Part shown: positions 11,697 to 22,950 of the stretch, in pieces
Position numbering within the stretch: the stretch's first letter is position 1
Layout of the letters: every line of letters starts with the position of its first letter
Origin: Heloderma charlesbogerti
Lineage: Eukaryota; Chordata; Lepidosauria; Squamata; Helodermatidae
NCBI GenBank assembly: GCA_026122225.1
Contig: JANEZZ010002877.1
Coordinates: forward strand, 62,001-126,000
Reading direction: 5' to 3'
DNA: 64,000 bases
Made by a program: the position numbers and the translations under genes
The notes under the pieces: generated by a model
What the model saw: only the letters and a program-made list of their open reading frames with translations
The model's database searches: none
Told to the model about the DNA's origin: nothing

Positions 11697-11704
11697 ATAT
11701 AAAC

Positions 11705-12967
11705 TGGATACTGAGCAAGGCTAGCTCAAGACATTTTTCTGCCTCAGGCAGAGCAGCATTGCTTCTCCCCTAGTCAAGGTGCATATTACTCAAGGCCAGT
11801 CAAATTATTTTGGCACCTGAAGCAGAAAACCCCACAAGCATCTCTCTTCCCTGGCAGTAAAAATACAATAATACATTTAATAACTAAAAAACTACTGTCC
11901 TTTCAGGACACCCAATATTAGCTACCTGAGCTGGCCTTCTCAGTCTACATAATGGTAGGGCCGGCCCTAATTCCTGAGTATTGCAGGAATGTTACAGAAT
12001 GTAGGCTACCAGAATCCACATAACTTCATACGTATGCTTTAGAAATTCCCATAAAATAAACTTACTACTAGACGTGATACTCTTAGTGCTTTTTGTCTAT
12101 ATTTTTTAAAAATGCATTTTCTGTGTTGCATTAATAACATTCAGAAGTGACTCATCACAATGACTTGGCATCACTTCTGAAAGCAGCTATAGTTCTGTAT
12201 TGTGATAATTCTGTATCTGAGAGTAATAAAGTGCATTGGCAGAGATTAATATTGCTCTAATGGCTTTGGTAGAGCTTCCCTGCTGAATTAACTGTATTGT
12301 GTATTGGTTCTTCTTGGAACTCTCTCCCTCGTCTTTTCTGCTGCCCTCAATTGTTTGCCCATATTCTGCTCTTCCTATTTGAACTTACAGAATACCATAC
12401 TGCCTTCAGCCATTGAAACATAGAAACATAGACACTCTGTGAAAATTTGGCTTGCTTGTTATATAGTATATTTAGGCAACTGACACAACTTTGTTGCTCA
12501 ATAATAACTGTTCCTGGTGTGGTATGTCTGTAGCCTGTGGAGGATGCACTAGCCTAGGTGGGCAGCTGGCCTTCAGAAGTAATGTGCTGATTGGCTTTGG
12601 AACTGGAGGGTGGGTAGGACTGGGGAAATCCTTTGGAGAACACTGTCTTCTTTCAAGAAGACATTTATCCTCACTGCTTGTGCTTAAGCTCAGACTAGGC
12701 AGAAGGTTCCATTGTAAGGCTCTTTTTGCACAATAAGGCTTTTATGCAAGGAGAACAACTTGGTATGCATTCGAGTTGATAAATGTAATGTGTGTATTGC
12801 ATGGGTGAGTGTAAGTGCAAACAATTTTCACCTCTCCACAACGATTTACAGCACTGTAGTAGTGGGGTCTGTGTGTGTGGTGGTGGGTTGTTTCTTTGCA
12901 GGGGGTGGGGAGCCCAATCTATAGTAGTAGTATAGTAGTAGTAAAAAATATAATACTCCTTATAGAT
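11705..12967. other. Noncoding DNA, nothing recognised
   Basis: Mostly AT-rich, with a short piece of a common repeat near 12410-12430 ('cattgaaacatagaaacata'). No gene or RNA was identified. Confidence 0.4.
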
Positions 12968-13124
12968 GGGCAACTCAGGGCCCTCCAGATGTGGTGGGCA
13001 ACTCAGGGCCCTCCAGATGTTTTGGCCTTCAACTCTTATCAGCCCTACCCAGCATAGCTAATGGTGAAGAATCATGGGAGTTGTGGGCCAAAACATCTTG
13101 AGGACCACAAGTTGCCCACCCCTG
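12968..13124. mobile_element. Hairpin hAT MITE (CAGGGGTGGGCAAC-type), copy h1
   Basis: A short palindromic element: 'gccctccagatgttttgg' on the left is answered by 'ccaaaacatcttgagg' on the right, ending GTTGCCCACCCCTG. Flanks ttatagat (12960-12967) and atatagat (13125-13132) agree at seven of eight bases. The first 25 bp are tandemly duplicated (12968-12992 and 12996-13020). Confidence 0.75.
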
Positions 13125-13132
13125 ATATAGAT

Positions 13133-13829
13133 CCATTGTGATGTCATTTCAATCTTTGTTTTGTTGCTAAATAACATCTCTTATTCCATGATTAGAAATT
13201 ATCATCGTTAGATGTGTAAATGTTTATCAGATGTTTCACTAGCATTGTTGTACCAAGCTAAGCTGCTTTGCTTATCTTGTCACATATTATGCTGCATTTT
13301 AACAGTGAAATAGCATCTCTCTCCCCCCCCACTTTAATTTTTGTAAGATTCCAATTTCAGTCTTAGTGCTGAGAATAACATTCTTTAATGTTTTGGCAGT
13401 TTCACTGAAAGCACTGGAAAATGAAACTGACACTAATTATTTTCCCCGTGCTTGAATCTGGCTTGTTCTCTGCTCTGTACATGCATTGCTCTTAACCTGA
13501 TCATTTTCCAACTATGTGGGGCATGCTTGGGAAACCATAAAACAGAAATATTTCTGCCTCCTGTAGGAGTTAATAAGAGGTTTTTCAAAAGAGTAGATCA
13601 AACTCTCCCCCCTGCCCCAGCAGTTACACCAAGAGCTAACCAAAGAGTTAGTGCACTCTTACCACCATCCTTCTCCCCCATTTTTATTTGGGGAGAGATG
13701 GCACAATAGCACACAATTTCTCTTAAGTCTCAAAGAAGTTATACATTGATAGAAACATTACACGTTTTAGCAGAGAAGTAGATGTTTGGATGTGCGTGAA
13801 TCCATGCCTTTTTTTCCATGCCTTTTTTC
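13133..13829. other. Noncoding DNA, nothing recognised
   Basis: Unique-looking sequence between a MITE and the broken 3' LTR of the Ty3/gypsy element. No gene is supported. Confidence 0.4.
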
Positions 13830-14129
13830 CCCTTTTCCCTTGGATCCTCGGTGCGCAACCGTTGTTTGCATGCCAACCGGGCACTACGCCTTCTTTCCGC
13901 GCCCTCCATTTGGCGCCGCTCCCTGCATCGGCGTCGTGTATCCAGCCGGTCTGCTTCCCACGCTCTGTCACTCCCGGGACTGCTATCTGTGCTAAGAATG
14001 CCAGTGGGAGGAATCTCTGCCAGCTGTTGGCCCTGGGAAGGATGAGCGCGCTCCTCTCCCAGGAGCGGCTGCTCTTCCTCAGAATCAGAACTACTCTGGG
14101 ATTCTATGGGCTCAGTGTCCACCTTGACA
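13830..14129 (-). repeat. 3' LTR, truncated
   Basis: Matches the outer 300 bp of the 5' LTR. The element-side edge at 14129 carries the expected TGTCA terminus on the - strand. The part corresponding to 18948-19177 is missing, replaced by unrelated DNA to the left. Confidence 0.85.
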
Positions 14130-14830
14130 TCGTCCCCGCTCCCATGAGGCCCCCCCTCGTGCTCTTCCCCTGGGGCCCCGGGTTTGTTGGGGTACAGCTG
14201 GTGGAAGCACCTCAGCAGCAACAGAGCATGCACATTTTCCGCAGGTTCCCAGGATCACTCATCAGGCCCGTACCCCTTCCAGTCCACCAGATATTACAAG
14301 CGGCCGCGAGAAAGGCAGGAGTCCAGAATCTCCGTGACCTCAAATTCCTCCTCCCCGTCCACCAGCACTGGCGGCGGCGGGGGGAGCCAACTGAGTGATG
14401 AGGGTCGCCAGAAACCAGGGGGGACAGCAAGGACCGATGAAAAACAGGATGGATCTTCATGGAGGGGGGGGAGAGCCAGGCAAAAAGCAACAGGGTTAAT
14501 CTGGGTCGTAATCTGGAAAGGCCCGTGTGGCAAGGTGCAAGATTCCTTGCGGGCGAGTGAGAGGGGAGGTATTGGGTGGACAACCAAACCCAGTCCCCTG
14601 GTTGCAGAGATGGACCCGGCTGGTGCTGCCGGTCGGCAGAGGCCTTGTAGGCTGTCTTGGCTTGCTCGAGGGAGTCCCGTAAGAGGTGGTGTACCGCTCT
14701 CAACTCCTCTAAAAAGTCATGGGCCGCTGGCACCGGAGAGGGAACTAGGGTGGACGGGAAAGCCTTGAGGTGGTAACCAAAATTGGCAAAAAATGGAGTT
14801 TGGCGGGTGGAAGCATGGCAGGCATTGTAC
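14130..14830 (-). pseudogene. Ty3/gypsy pol 3' end: integrase C-terminus and chromodomain
   Basis: Read from about 14830 downward, the region encodes the end of the integrase (motif LQPGDWVWLS near 14600-14630). It then gives a HPVFHRSLL stretch and a chromodomain (EEEFEVTEILDSC near 14320-14360, then the tail ending LRCFHQLYP near 14190-14215). In chromoviruses this domain steers insertion toward marked chromatin. Several frameshifts separate the pieces. The chromodomain tail runs straight to the 3' LTR. Confidence 0.8.
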
Positions 14831-15162
14831 CTTCAAGTACTTGAAAGGTTGTCACAGAGAATTAGGCCAGGATCTCTTCTTGATCATCCCAGAGTGCAGG
14901 ACACGGAATAATGGGCTCAAGTGACAGGAAGCCAGATTCTGGCTGAACATCAGGAAAAACTTCCTGAGTGTCGGAGCAATACAACAATGGAATCAATTAC
15001 CTGGGGAGGTGGTGGGCTCTCCCACACTGGAGGCCTTCAAGACGAGGCTGGACAGCCATTTGTCAGGGATGCTCTGACTTGGATTCCTGCATTGAGCAGG
15101 GGGTTGGACACGATGGCCTTGTAGGCCCCTTCCAACCCTACTATTCTATGATTCTATGATTA
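14830..15162 (+). mobile_element. CR1 LINE 3' tail inserted in the Ty3/gypsy integrase
   Basis: About 330 bp closely matching the end of the CR1 at 37515-41276 (from 40950 onward), with terminal ATTCTATGATTCTATGATT. It splits the integrase reading frame: the half with AEFAY resumes at about 15163 and the other half continues below 14830. Short ATTGTA/ATTATA sequences at the junctions may be the remains of a target duplication. Confidence 0.88.
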
Positions 15163-16955
15163 TAAGCAAATTCTGCGAGAGGCAGCAAGGAAAACCAGTA
15201 ATCTTGCTGGTAATTGACATAATAGCGCAAATACTGCTCCAGAGTCGCATTGGTGCACTCAGTCTGACTGTCCGTCTGTGGATGGTGGGCGGAGGAAAAA
15301 CGGAGCGTCACATGGAGCAACGCAAGTAGCTCCCTCCAGAAATGGGCAGTGAATTGACCCTCGGGCCATCCATGGAGGCGGAAAACATGTGCCAAGAACA
15401 GCTTTGCTGTCTCCCTGGCTGTGGGCAACCCAGAGCAGGGAATGAAATGGGCCATCTTAGAAAACAAATCCACCACAACCAGAATGGTGGTCTTACCGTG
15501 TGAGTGAGGCAAGTCAGTGATGAAGTCAAGGGAGAGCAGTTTCCAAGGTCCTGAGGGGGGTAGGCAGGGGATGAAGCAAGCCTGTGGGCTTGCCTGAGGG
15601 GGCCTTCACCTGCTGGCAGGTTGGGCAGGAGGCGACATAGGTCTTGACATCCCAACACACAGGAGGCCACCAAAAATCCCTCGTCACTCCATGCAGGGTC
15701 TTGGCGACGCCAAAATGCCCAGCTGTGGGGGAGTCGTGGCACTGATGGAGGACCTTCTTGCGGAGGGGTCTAGAAGGCATATAGATCTGGCTGGAATGGT
15801 AAAGCAGGCCACCTCGCAAAGAGAAGGGGGTAGAGTGTGGGGGGGCAGAGGTTAGCCCCAATTCCTCCACCTTTGTGCGAACAAAAGCATCCTGAGCCTG
15901 TGCAGAGAGAAGGAGTTCCTCCCAAGAACGAGGTACTGCAGCTGCTGCCAGGCCTTGGGGGGGAAGAATCAGAGGGGAGGGATTTTCCTCAATCCCTGGC
16001 TGGAGGTCAGGCTTACGAGAAAGAGCATCCGTTTGCAGGTTGTCGGAGGCCTTCACATGGCAAATCTTAAGGTGGAACCGAGAAAAAAAAAGTGACCACC
16101 TAATCTGCCTCTGGTTTAAGGCACGGGCTGTCTGAAGATGTTCCAGGTTGCGATGGTCGGTTCTAACTTCGACTGGGTGCTCTGCCCCCTCCAGGAGATG
16201 ATGCCAGGTCTCCAAAGCAGACTTGATGGCCAACGGTTCCTTCTCCCAAATGGTATAATTTCTCTCAGACATGTTCAGCTTCCTGGAGTGGTAGGCGCAG
16301 GGTTGCAACCTGCTGCCCTCCCAATCTGGCTGAAAGAGCACCACCCCCACCACAAAGTCAGAGGCATCAGTTTGCACTACAAAAGGCTTCCTCGGGTCGG
16401 GATGTAACAGGATCGGCTCAGAACTGAAAAGCCTCTTAAGTTCCTCGAAAGCCTGTTGGGCCGATGCCGTCCAATGAAAAGGAGATTTCTTGCCCTTAAG
16501 GAGGTCCGTGAGAGGAGAAGTCAGCCGAGCAAAACTGGGCAGGAACTTCCTGTAAAAATTAGCAAAGCCCAGAAAACGTTGCAAGTCCTTCTTGGTGGAT
16601 GGAGCCTGCCAGGAGAGGACAGCCTGGACCTTTGCAGGATCCATCCTGATACCGTCAGGTGAGATAATGTAGCCAAGAAAGTCCAAAGAGGTTAGATCAA
16701 ACACACATGTCTCCAGCTTGGCATAAAGATGGTTCTCGCGGAGGCGCTGGAGGATGGGGGAGACATGACACTGATGGGCGTGGGGGTCCTCAGAAAATAT
16801 AAGTAAATCATCAAGATACACAATGAGGAAAGAGTCCAAATAGTCCCAGAAGATGGCATTCATAAAACACGAAAACGTGGGAGGGGGGCGCAGGTGAGCC
16901 CAAAAGGCATCACTAGGTATTCATACACTCCGTACCGGGTCCCGAAAGAGGTCTT
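15163..16955 (-). pseudogene. Ty3/gypsy pol: reverse transcriptase end, RNase H, integrase
   Basis: From 16863 downward the frame shows the catalytic YLDD motif (about 16800-16811) and the connection region. RNase H follows (QTDASDFVVG near 16360-16390; RTDHRNLEHL near 16140). The integrase zinc-binding region comes next (HQCHDSPTAGHFG, then CPTCQQ near 15610), and then the integrase core (VVVDLFSKMAHFIP near 15430-15480; SSAHHPQTDSQTE near 15250-15290). Frame breaks lie near 15512-15530 and about 16870-16890, and a TAG stop is at 16953-16955. The enzyme set would have made cDNA and inserted it. Confidence 0.88.
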
Positions 16956-17918
16956 CTACTCATCCCCCTCCCGGATGCTAATGAGATTGTATGTGCTACG
17001 CAGGTCCAACTTTGTGAAAATCTTGGCTTGCCCCAGGCGCTCCAGCATCTCCGGTATGAGGGGGAGGGGGTACTTGTCAGGGATGGAGACCGAATTTAGA
17101 TATCTGAAATCGTGCACCGGGCGGAGTTCTCCAGATCGCTTGGCCACAAAGAAGGTAGGAGTGTAGGCGCGGGAGGAAGACAGGCGAATGAAGCCGCATT
17201 TGAGATTCTTGTCCAAAAACTCCCACAGAGCTCGAAGTTCCGGCTCCGACATTGAATACAGCCGGCCAGTGGGGATGGTCGCCCCCGGAACGAGGTTAAT
17301 GGCACAGTCAAAAGGGTGGTGGTGGGGAAGCCGGTCAGCCTCCTCCTTGTCAAACACATCCCGAAAAGCCACATACTTCTCTGGGAAGGTGACGGTAGCT
17401 GAAGGACTGCCAGAAGCAGACAAGGAGGGGGAGGAAAGGGTTAAGGCCTGGGCTGGGACTGGCGCCTCCTCCGGGAGGCAATGCTCCCGGCAGTAGGGAG
17501 ACGCAAACTCCACTTGCTGAAGCCCCCAAGAAATCTGAGGGTTGTGCTTAGAGAGCCAGGAAACACCCAGCACGATTGGGTATAGGGGAACCTTGGCTAA
17601 GTGAAACTGAATCTGCTCAACGTGGGAGTGGGCGTGCAAAGTGAGTGGAACTGTAATACGGGTCACCCCGCCCAAAGAGAGAGGATGCCCATCAATGGTC
17701 TCCACTGCCAAGGGGGCAGGAAGGGGCAGGGTAGGAATTTTGTGGAAGAGGGCGAAGGTCTCATCCATGAAACTGGTCATAGCCCCCGAGTCCACTAAAG
17801 CTAGGGCCTCCAGCCCACCCCACTGGGATGAGCGGAGGTGAACATGCAACAGCAGATGGGAGGGTGGGGGGTGGGGGGTGGGGAAGGCACCCACCCAGTG
17901 GGGAACTGACCCCCACAC
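16956..17918 (-). pseudogene. Ty3/gypsy pol: protease and N-terminal reverse transcriptase
   Basis: A 320-codon open stretch. The aspartic protease active site is LVDSGAMTSF (about 17775-17804). The reverse transcriptase N-terminus follows, with FFVAKRSGELRPVHDFRYLN near 17090-17150 and FTKLDLRSTYN near 16980-17010. It ends at the TAG that replaces an expected tryptophan codon at 16953-16955. It continues from gag without a clear independent start codon, as usual for a Gag-Pol polyprotein. Confidence 0.87.
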
Positions 17919-18882
17919 TGGAGGCCCCCAACAAGCTTGGGGGGCAGTCTAGTCACACCTGGGGACGAGGAAGAGGGGGAAGGAGAGGAGGAGGAGGCAG
18001 CGGAACTGTGGATTTAACTCAGCAGGTCTTGGCGAAATGCCCCAGCTTTCCACATCGAAAACATTGGTGCTCAGCTCACTGGCACTGAAGCTCCTCTGGC
18101 AGCAGTGAGGCTCTGGTAGCTCCCAGCTGCATCGGGGTCTCCTCCACCCCCAGTGCTGGAGTGGGGGGTGGGGGAGGGGGTAGGAAATGTGGGGGAATGG
18201 GAGGAGGGAAATCCTGGCGCCCCGCCGGGTCTGCCGGCGCCCCTCCAGCCGACTATTTATATGAAGGCAGTCTGGATGAGGTCCTCCAAAGTAGGCGGGC
18301 TGGGCGTGCGCGCCAGCTCATCCAAGATCTTGTCATTCAAACCATCCAAAAACTGAGCCACTAGCGCGGCATCATTCCACTGTGAATCCTGCATCAGCAA
18401 GCGAAAGGTTGTAGCGTAGCTGGAAACTGAGTCCTTGCCCTGCCGGAGGCGGCAAATCTCCCGAGAAGCCATCTGCGTGCGCTGGGGGTCACCAAAAAAA
18501 TGGGCCATCGCTGTCATGAAACCTTGATAGTCCCCGAGCAGGGGGTCATTAGTGAGCAGGAGCCCCGAAGCCCATCTAGCTGCCATGCCTGACAGTAGGT
18601 TAATGATGAAACCTACATGAACCTGTTCCGTCTGGAAATCCTCAGGCCGAAGACGCATGTACAGCTTGATTGGGCCCTGAAAATCTGAAGAAGTTCTTTC
18701 TCACCAGAAAACGTCTCTGGCAAAGCCACCGGGCAATTGCGGCGGGGGGGAATCGGAGGTGGAGGTGGTTGAACCGCAGCCTGTAGATTCTGCACGGCAG
18801 CCATCAGTTAAGCCATCTGATCACAGAGCAGCTGGTTCTCTTGCGCTAGAGCTTGCACCTCCAGGTCCCTGGCACCCTCCAT
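17919..18882 (-). pseudogene. Ty3/gypsy gag, broken
   Basis: Translation would start at the ATG at 18882-18880, 66 bp from the LTR edge. A short coiled segment (LEVQALAQENQLL) is cut by TAA at 18810-18808, and a frameshift lies near 18660-18690. The capsid-like region then follows (RLRPEDFQTEQVHVGFIINL; SREICRLRQGKDSV; FLDGLNDKILDEL), as in Sushi and PEG10-type Gag. A CCHC zinc knuckle (CFRCGKLGHFAKTC) sits at 18022-18063. Gag would package the element's RNA into intracellular particles. Confidence 0.86.
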
Positions 18883-18895
18883 AAGGCAATAGGAG

Positions 18896-18921
18896 AAGAG
18901 AGAGAGAGAGAGAGAGAGAGG
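18896..18921. repeat. (AG)n microsatellite between gag and the LTR
   Basis: Run of about 13 AG units in the 5' untranslated leader of the Ty3/gypsy element, between the primer-binding region and the gag start. Confidence 0.93.
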
Positions 18922-18923
18922 GA

Positions 18924-18947
18924 AAAAAAGACGAACGGGGACCAAAC
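18924..18947 (-). promoter_or_regulatory. Putative primer-binding site of the Ty3/gypsy element
   Basis: On the - strand the LTR ends TTGACA and is followed within four bases by TGGTCCCCGTTCG, the position and TGG start expected for the complement of a tRNA 3' end. The tRNA was not determined. Confidence 0.55.
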
Positions 18948-19476
18948 TGTCAAGGGCTCCTTGGAGGCCTCTCTCAGTCTAATCCAGTAGCCAAGTCCAG
19001 ACACAGACAAAGGGATTCTTTTCAAAGCTTTATTCCTCTTTTACAACTTAACAACTCTACTGTTAGCAACTAGATATGAGCAGCAGAGTACCTATGCCCT
19101 AAGTTGGAACAGTTGGTCCCCGTTTGAAAGAGAATCACTGGCAGACCCTGAACTTATGGGCTAGGGAGAGCCCCTCCCCTTTTCCCTTGGATCCTCTGGG
19201 CACAACCGTTGTCTGCGTGCCAACCGGGCACTACGCCTCCTTTCCGCACCCTCCATTTGGCGCCATTCCCTGCGTCGGCGTCGCGCGTCCAGCAAGTCTA
19301 CTTCCCGTGCTCTGTCACTCCCAGGACTGCTATCTGTGCTAAGAATGCCGGTGGGAGGAATCTCTGTCACCTGTTGGCCCTGGGAAGGATGAGCGTGCTC
19401 CTCTCCCAAGAGCAGCTGCTCTTCCTCAGAAACAGAACTACTCTGGGATTCTATGGGCTCAGTGTCCACCCTGACA
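18948..19476 (-). repeat. 5' LTR, complete (529 bp)
   Basis: Both edges carry the inverted terminus TGTCA/TGACA. It contains a CTTTATTCC stretch at 19029-19037 whose - strand includes an AATAAA-like signal. The outer 300 bp are shared with the truncated 3' LTR. Confidence 0.87.
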
Positions 19477-19625
19477 CTGGTGGAATGCCGTTGCTGTCTC
19501 AGCCCCCTCCCCTCTTGAAGGTTAATAATGACAGTGGGAGGCTTCAAAATTGTTCTTCTGTCAGCTTGGCTTAAGGAGCTGTAAGCTGGTGACCTAGTGA
19601 TATGGTTCTAGAGTCTATGGGTAGG

Positions 19626-20576
19626 TAGAGATATGAAGGCCCGGAAAAAAGCCATAAAAATTAAGAAAAACCCCCCGTTTCCCCCCCATTTTTTCCTGAG
19701 GACTGTTTCTGGTTTTTCTTAATGAAAAATTGAACAGCTTTGCGTTATGAAATATTTTCTTTTAGAATGTAAAACAAATTATTTATATATTGTCACCCAG
19801 CCTTTACTCCCATCAAGATGATTTTTAAAAACTATGTAATAAAAATGCTTTTATAGAAAGACTAGAGAAGTAAAATGTCCGTAAATAATGAAGCCATGGG
19901 GAAAATGTTTTTTAATCCTCTTTGTAAGACTCCCAGCATAGTTATTTCTTTCATCCTGTATTACCATTATTGATCTAAAGTATATTTTACTGATAGACAT
20001 TTATGCTCAGTTTTCCAACATGTGAGTAGAGTCACCATTGTGCATTCTTGATAGTAAATGTGCATTCTTGACAGCTTGGGTTTTGTTCAATAGAGTCCTG
20101 TGTTTCTGATGCTGTAGCAGTCATTTAAAGTAGTTCTCATCTATTCAAACAATAATTACAGATTTACTGAGTTTACTTTTAAAAGTTTTGAAATATAGTG
20201 ATAATTTTATGAGCAAACTAAGTCATACATAAAATAACTTTAGGAACAGAAAGGCTGGTTAGGTTCCTAAAGCATCTCTTCTCAACCTGGTGCCCTCTGG
20301 ATGTTTTGAACTACAGTGCCCAGCATTTCTGACCATTGGCCATGCTGCTTGAGGCCGATGGAAGCTGAAGTCTAAAATACCTTGAGGGCATCAGGTTAGG
20401 GAAGGCTGTCTTAAAGCAACAAAGTGACCTTAGATCTGTAAAGAGCACAAAAAAAGAGTAAGTATTGCTTATTTTTCAATTTTTCCAAAATTTCCCATTT
20501 TTCTGGGGAAAAAACAGAAAGAAAACGGGAGGGGGGGTTCCATGACTTCCAAGTTTCTGGAAATTTTACATCTTTA
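19626..20576. mobile_element. hAT-like nonautonomous element with nested hairpin MITE
   Basis: It starts TAGAGATATGAA and ends TTTACATCTTTA, an inverted terminus matching at 9 of 12 bases. Flanking 8-mers tgggtagg (19618-19625) and taggtagc (20577-20584) agree at six of eight. C-rich and G-rich inverted segments lie just inside (about 19670-19700 and 20500-20540). A hairpin MITE occupies about 20278-20409. No transposase frame. Confidence 0.55.
20278..20409. mobile_element. Hairpin hAT MITE, copy h2
   Basis: 'caacctggtgccctctggatg' shortened here faces the complement 'ccttgagggcatcaggtt' on the right. The body is an imperfect palindrome related to copies at 35551, 48404 and 62829. Confidence 0.7.
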
Positions 20577-20584
20577 TAGGTAGC

Positions 20585-21573
20585 ATGAATGTTCACAAAG
20601 CATTCTGCATCTGCTTACTTCTTTCTGTTACATGTGCAGGCATTTCTACATGCAAGCATTTTCTATCCCTATCGTCATTTTACTCGTCTTCAGTAGATTG
20701 TTCCTGTAGCACGGGCGCTCGAAAGCGAGTAAGGTAACATGGTGAGATCACTACCCTTTCTGTAGCCCAAGAGCGTGGCTGCCCACCCTGTCCCAAGGCT
20801 AAGTATTAAAGTATAACTTTAAAGAGATTTTAAAAGGTGCTCTGACGCATAGTGGCTGGCAGAACAAAGACATGATGCAACAGGAAGATACATAGCAATA
20901 TTGTACTACTTTTGAGATGCGGCACACTAATATCTAGATGATGCTTGCTTGCTCTCTATTTCAAAGCTAGTGGCCATATACTGTAAAGGGTAGCTAGAAT
21001 ATGTTGTGGGACAATCGTAGTTGCATCGAAGGCTTCCAATACCACAATCTTTGCCAATATAAACTTCAACATGTTGAACAAGGAGAAAAGAGAAGACCAA
21101 GGCTGGGGTCAAAAGAACTCTAGTTATGCATGCAAAATAGTTCCGTATGCACATTGGGCGTGATGGTGGGAGGTCCGACTCTTGTTACTTATAGCAGCAG
21201 CTCCTCACATTTTGTGAAGTGCGACTCCAAATGATCCTGCCTGATGGATTTGGCTTGTGAGGGCTCCTGCCCTGTACATGCACAGTGAGTAGTGCGCTAC
21301 TCTCTGGCTCACAGCCTCAAATTGAAAATTGCATGGGATTCCTGAAAGACTGCTATAATAAAGTACAATGATAACTAACATCTGAAGTCATTCTTGGAAG
21401 CAGCCATTTAAGGCATCCGACTTGGACCATCCATGGTCACTAAAGATAGTTATTTTTTTCAGGATGTAGCAAAGGTCAACTCTTAGCTCACCAAGTACCA
21501 GTTTCTCTAACAAAGACAGCACCAGTGGTGCGGTACTGATTGGAGTGTGTGTGAATGTGTGAACGCTTAATAC
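20585..21573. other. Noncoding DNA, nothing recognised
   Basis: No gene, RNA or repeat could be identified with confidence. Confidence 0.4.
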
Positions 21574-21950
21574 ATTGAAGGCACAATCCTATGGGGATGG
21601 AGGCTTACGGGCATACAATGCAGAGTGGGAGGAATGGTGGAGATGATCTTTGCCTCAGTGCTCCTCCTGCTCTGTATTTCAGCTAGACGGCCTTTTTGCC
21701 CATCTGAGAGGGGGAAGGAAGGAGGCAGGAGAGGCCAGAGGATTCCTCATAAGCCTGTCTCTCCAGTCCCCTCCACTCCCTCCCCTTTACCTTCCCTCTG
21801 AGGTCACTGGTACAGTTCTGTCCATGCCATCTGCAAGGGGGAGGGGAGCTCGTAATCCTGGGTCCGATCTCGGATCCAGGAATCTGAACAATCCTATGGC
21901 CTCCCAGATGCTGTCTAGGGGCCATAGGATTGCTCTGTTAATGAGCTTAG
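21574..21950 (+). mobile_element. Nonautonomous repeat, about 370 bp, copy 1
   Basis: It begins 'gaaggcacaatcctatgg' and ends 'ggccataggattgctc', so the ends form CAATCCTAT-type inverted termini. The reverse complement of its right half matches 42950-43020, and the other end matches 'ggataggattgcaccc' at 43330-43345. The GC-rich middle yields open frames on both strands with no protein similarity. Confidence 0.6.
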
Positions 21951-22448
21951 TGTCTGCATGATTTGGGACAGGTCTGTCTAATGTGCTATGAAAATGTCAG
22001 ACATAAGGACTTTGCATACTTACTGTTGTTTAGCAGACGTCTAATACAACCTAGCCAAATATTTGCCAACTTACAATCAACTATACAACCTTCTCATAAA
22101 TAACTTTGATCATTTTGTAAGTTGATGTTGATAGGTTAGGAGTATCCTTATATAGCTGGGATGTAAACAATGACATTTACATATATATTCTATCTGTTGG
22201 CAAAATGGACTTCTGGTTATTTAGGGTTGGACAGTCAGAATTGTAAATATTCTTATTTTCGCTGCTGCTGTGTAAATGCATGTTACTTGAAGTCAGGAAA
22301 CTCTTGTCTGAGTTGTGGACTTTGCAGTTTTATGGGGGAGTATATTTATGGAACATGCCTAGCTGCCCTAACATGCAAGGCAGCTCATGGCATGCAGTAC
22401 ATTAGGTGCTTCTTCTCCAGTAATATGGTTAATGCAGTGCACCATTGA

Positions 22449-22950
22449 ATTTATTTATTTATGTATTTATTACATTTCTAAACTGCCCAATACCAAAGCT
22501 CTCTGACAGTTCATAACAATTAAAACCATAAAATACAATATAGAAGTCTAAAACTACAGTATAAAATAAAAACCAAAATAAAACATAACAGCAGTGCCAA
22601 TATTTAAAATACAGTAATGCATTTAAAACAGCAGAAACTGAAATACTAAAATGCCTGGGAAAATAAGATCCTCACCTGGCGCCAAAAAGAGCACAATGTA
22701 AGTGCCAGGTGAGCATCTCTGGGAAGCTCCTTCCATACCCAGGTACCACAACAGAAAAGGTCCTCTTCTTAGTAGCCACCTTACCTTTGGTGGGGGCTCC
22801 CAGAGAAGGACCACTGAAGATGATCTTCAGGTACATATGCCAGGAGGTGATCCTTCAGGTAACCTGGCCCCAAGCCATTTAGGACTTTGAACATTGAATG
22901 GGAAGCACCTTATGCCAAAACCCAGGGTTTTACGCATGGTATATGGTATA
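22449..22950 (-). mobile_element. L2-like LINE tail
   Basis: A TTTA-rich start at 22450 (the LINE's 3' end) leads into 'ctaaactgcccaatacc' and the degraded C-terminal coding part, with phrases such as 'ggaagctccttcc' and 'aacctggccccaagccattt'. The last phrase, complemented, gives the familiar NGLGPGY region of L2-like proteins. Confidence 0.65.

Larger units (their letters stand above)
13830..19476 (-). mobile_element. Ty3/gypsy chromovirus of Sushi type, decayed
   Basis: A - strand LTR retrotransposon: 5' LTR at 18948-19476, primer-binding region just left of it, then gag, protease, reverse transcriptase, RNase H, integrase, chromodomain and a truncated 3' LTR at 13830-14129. Gene order and the C-terminal chromodomain place it with the Sushi-type chromoviruses known from fish, amphibians and reptiles, relatives of the domesticated mammalian PEG10/RTL genes. 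Several stops and frameshifts, a lost 3' LTR end and an inserted CR1 tail (about 14830-15162) make it defective. Confidence 0.9.

Noticed and set aside
13790..14398. 202-codon + strand frame
   Set aside because: Antisense shadow of the Ty3/gypsy 3' LTR and chromodomain region.
16138..17496. Several + strand frames of 65-100 codons
   Set aside because: Antisense to the Ty3/gypsy pol gene.
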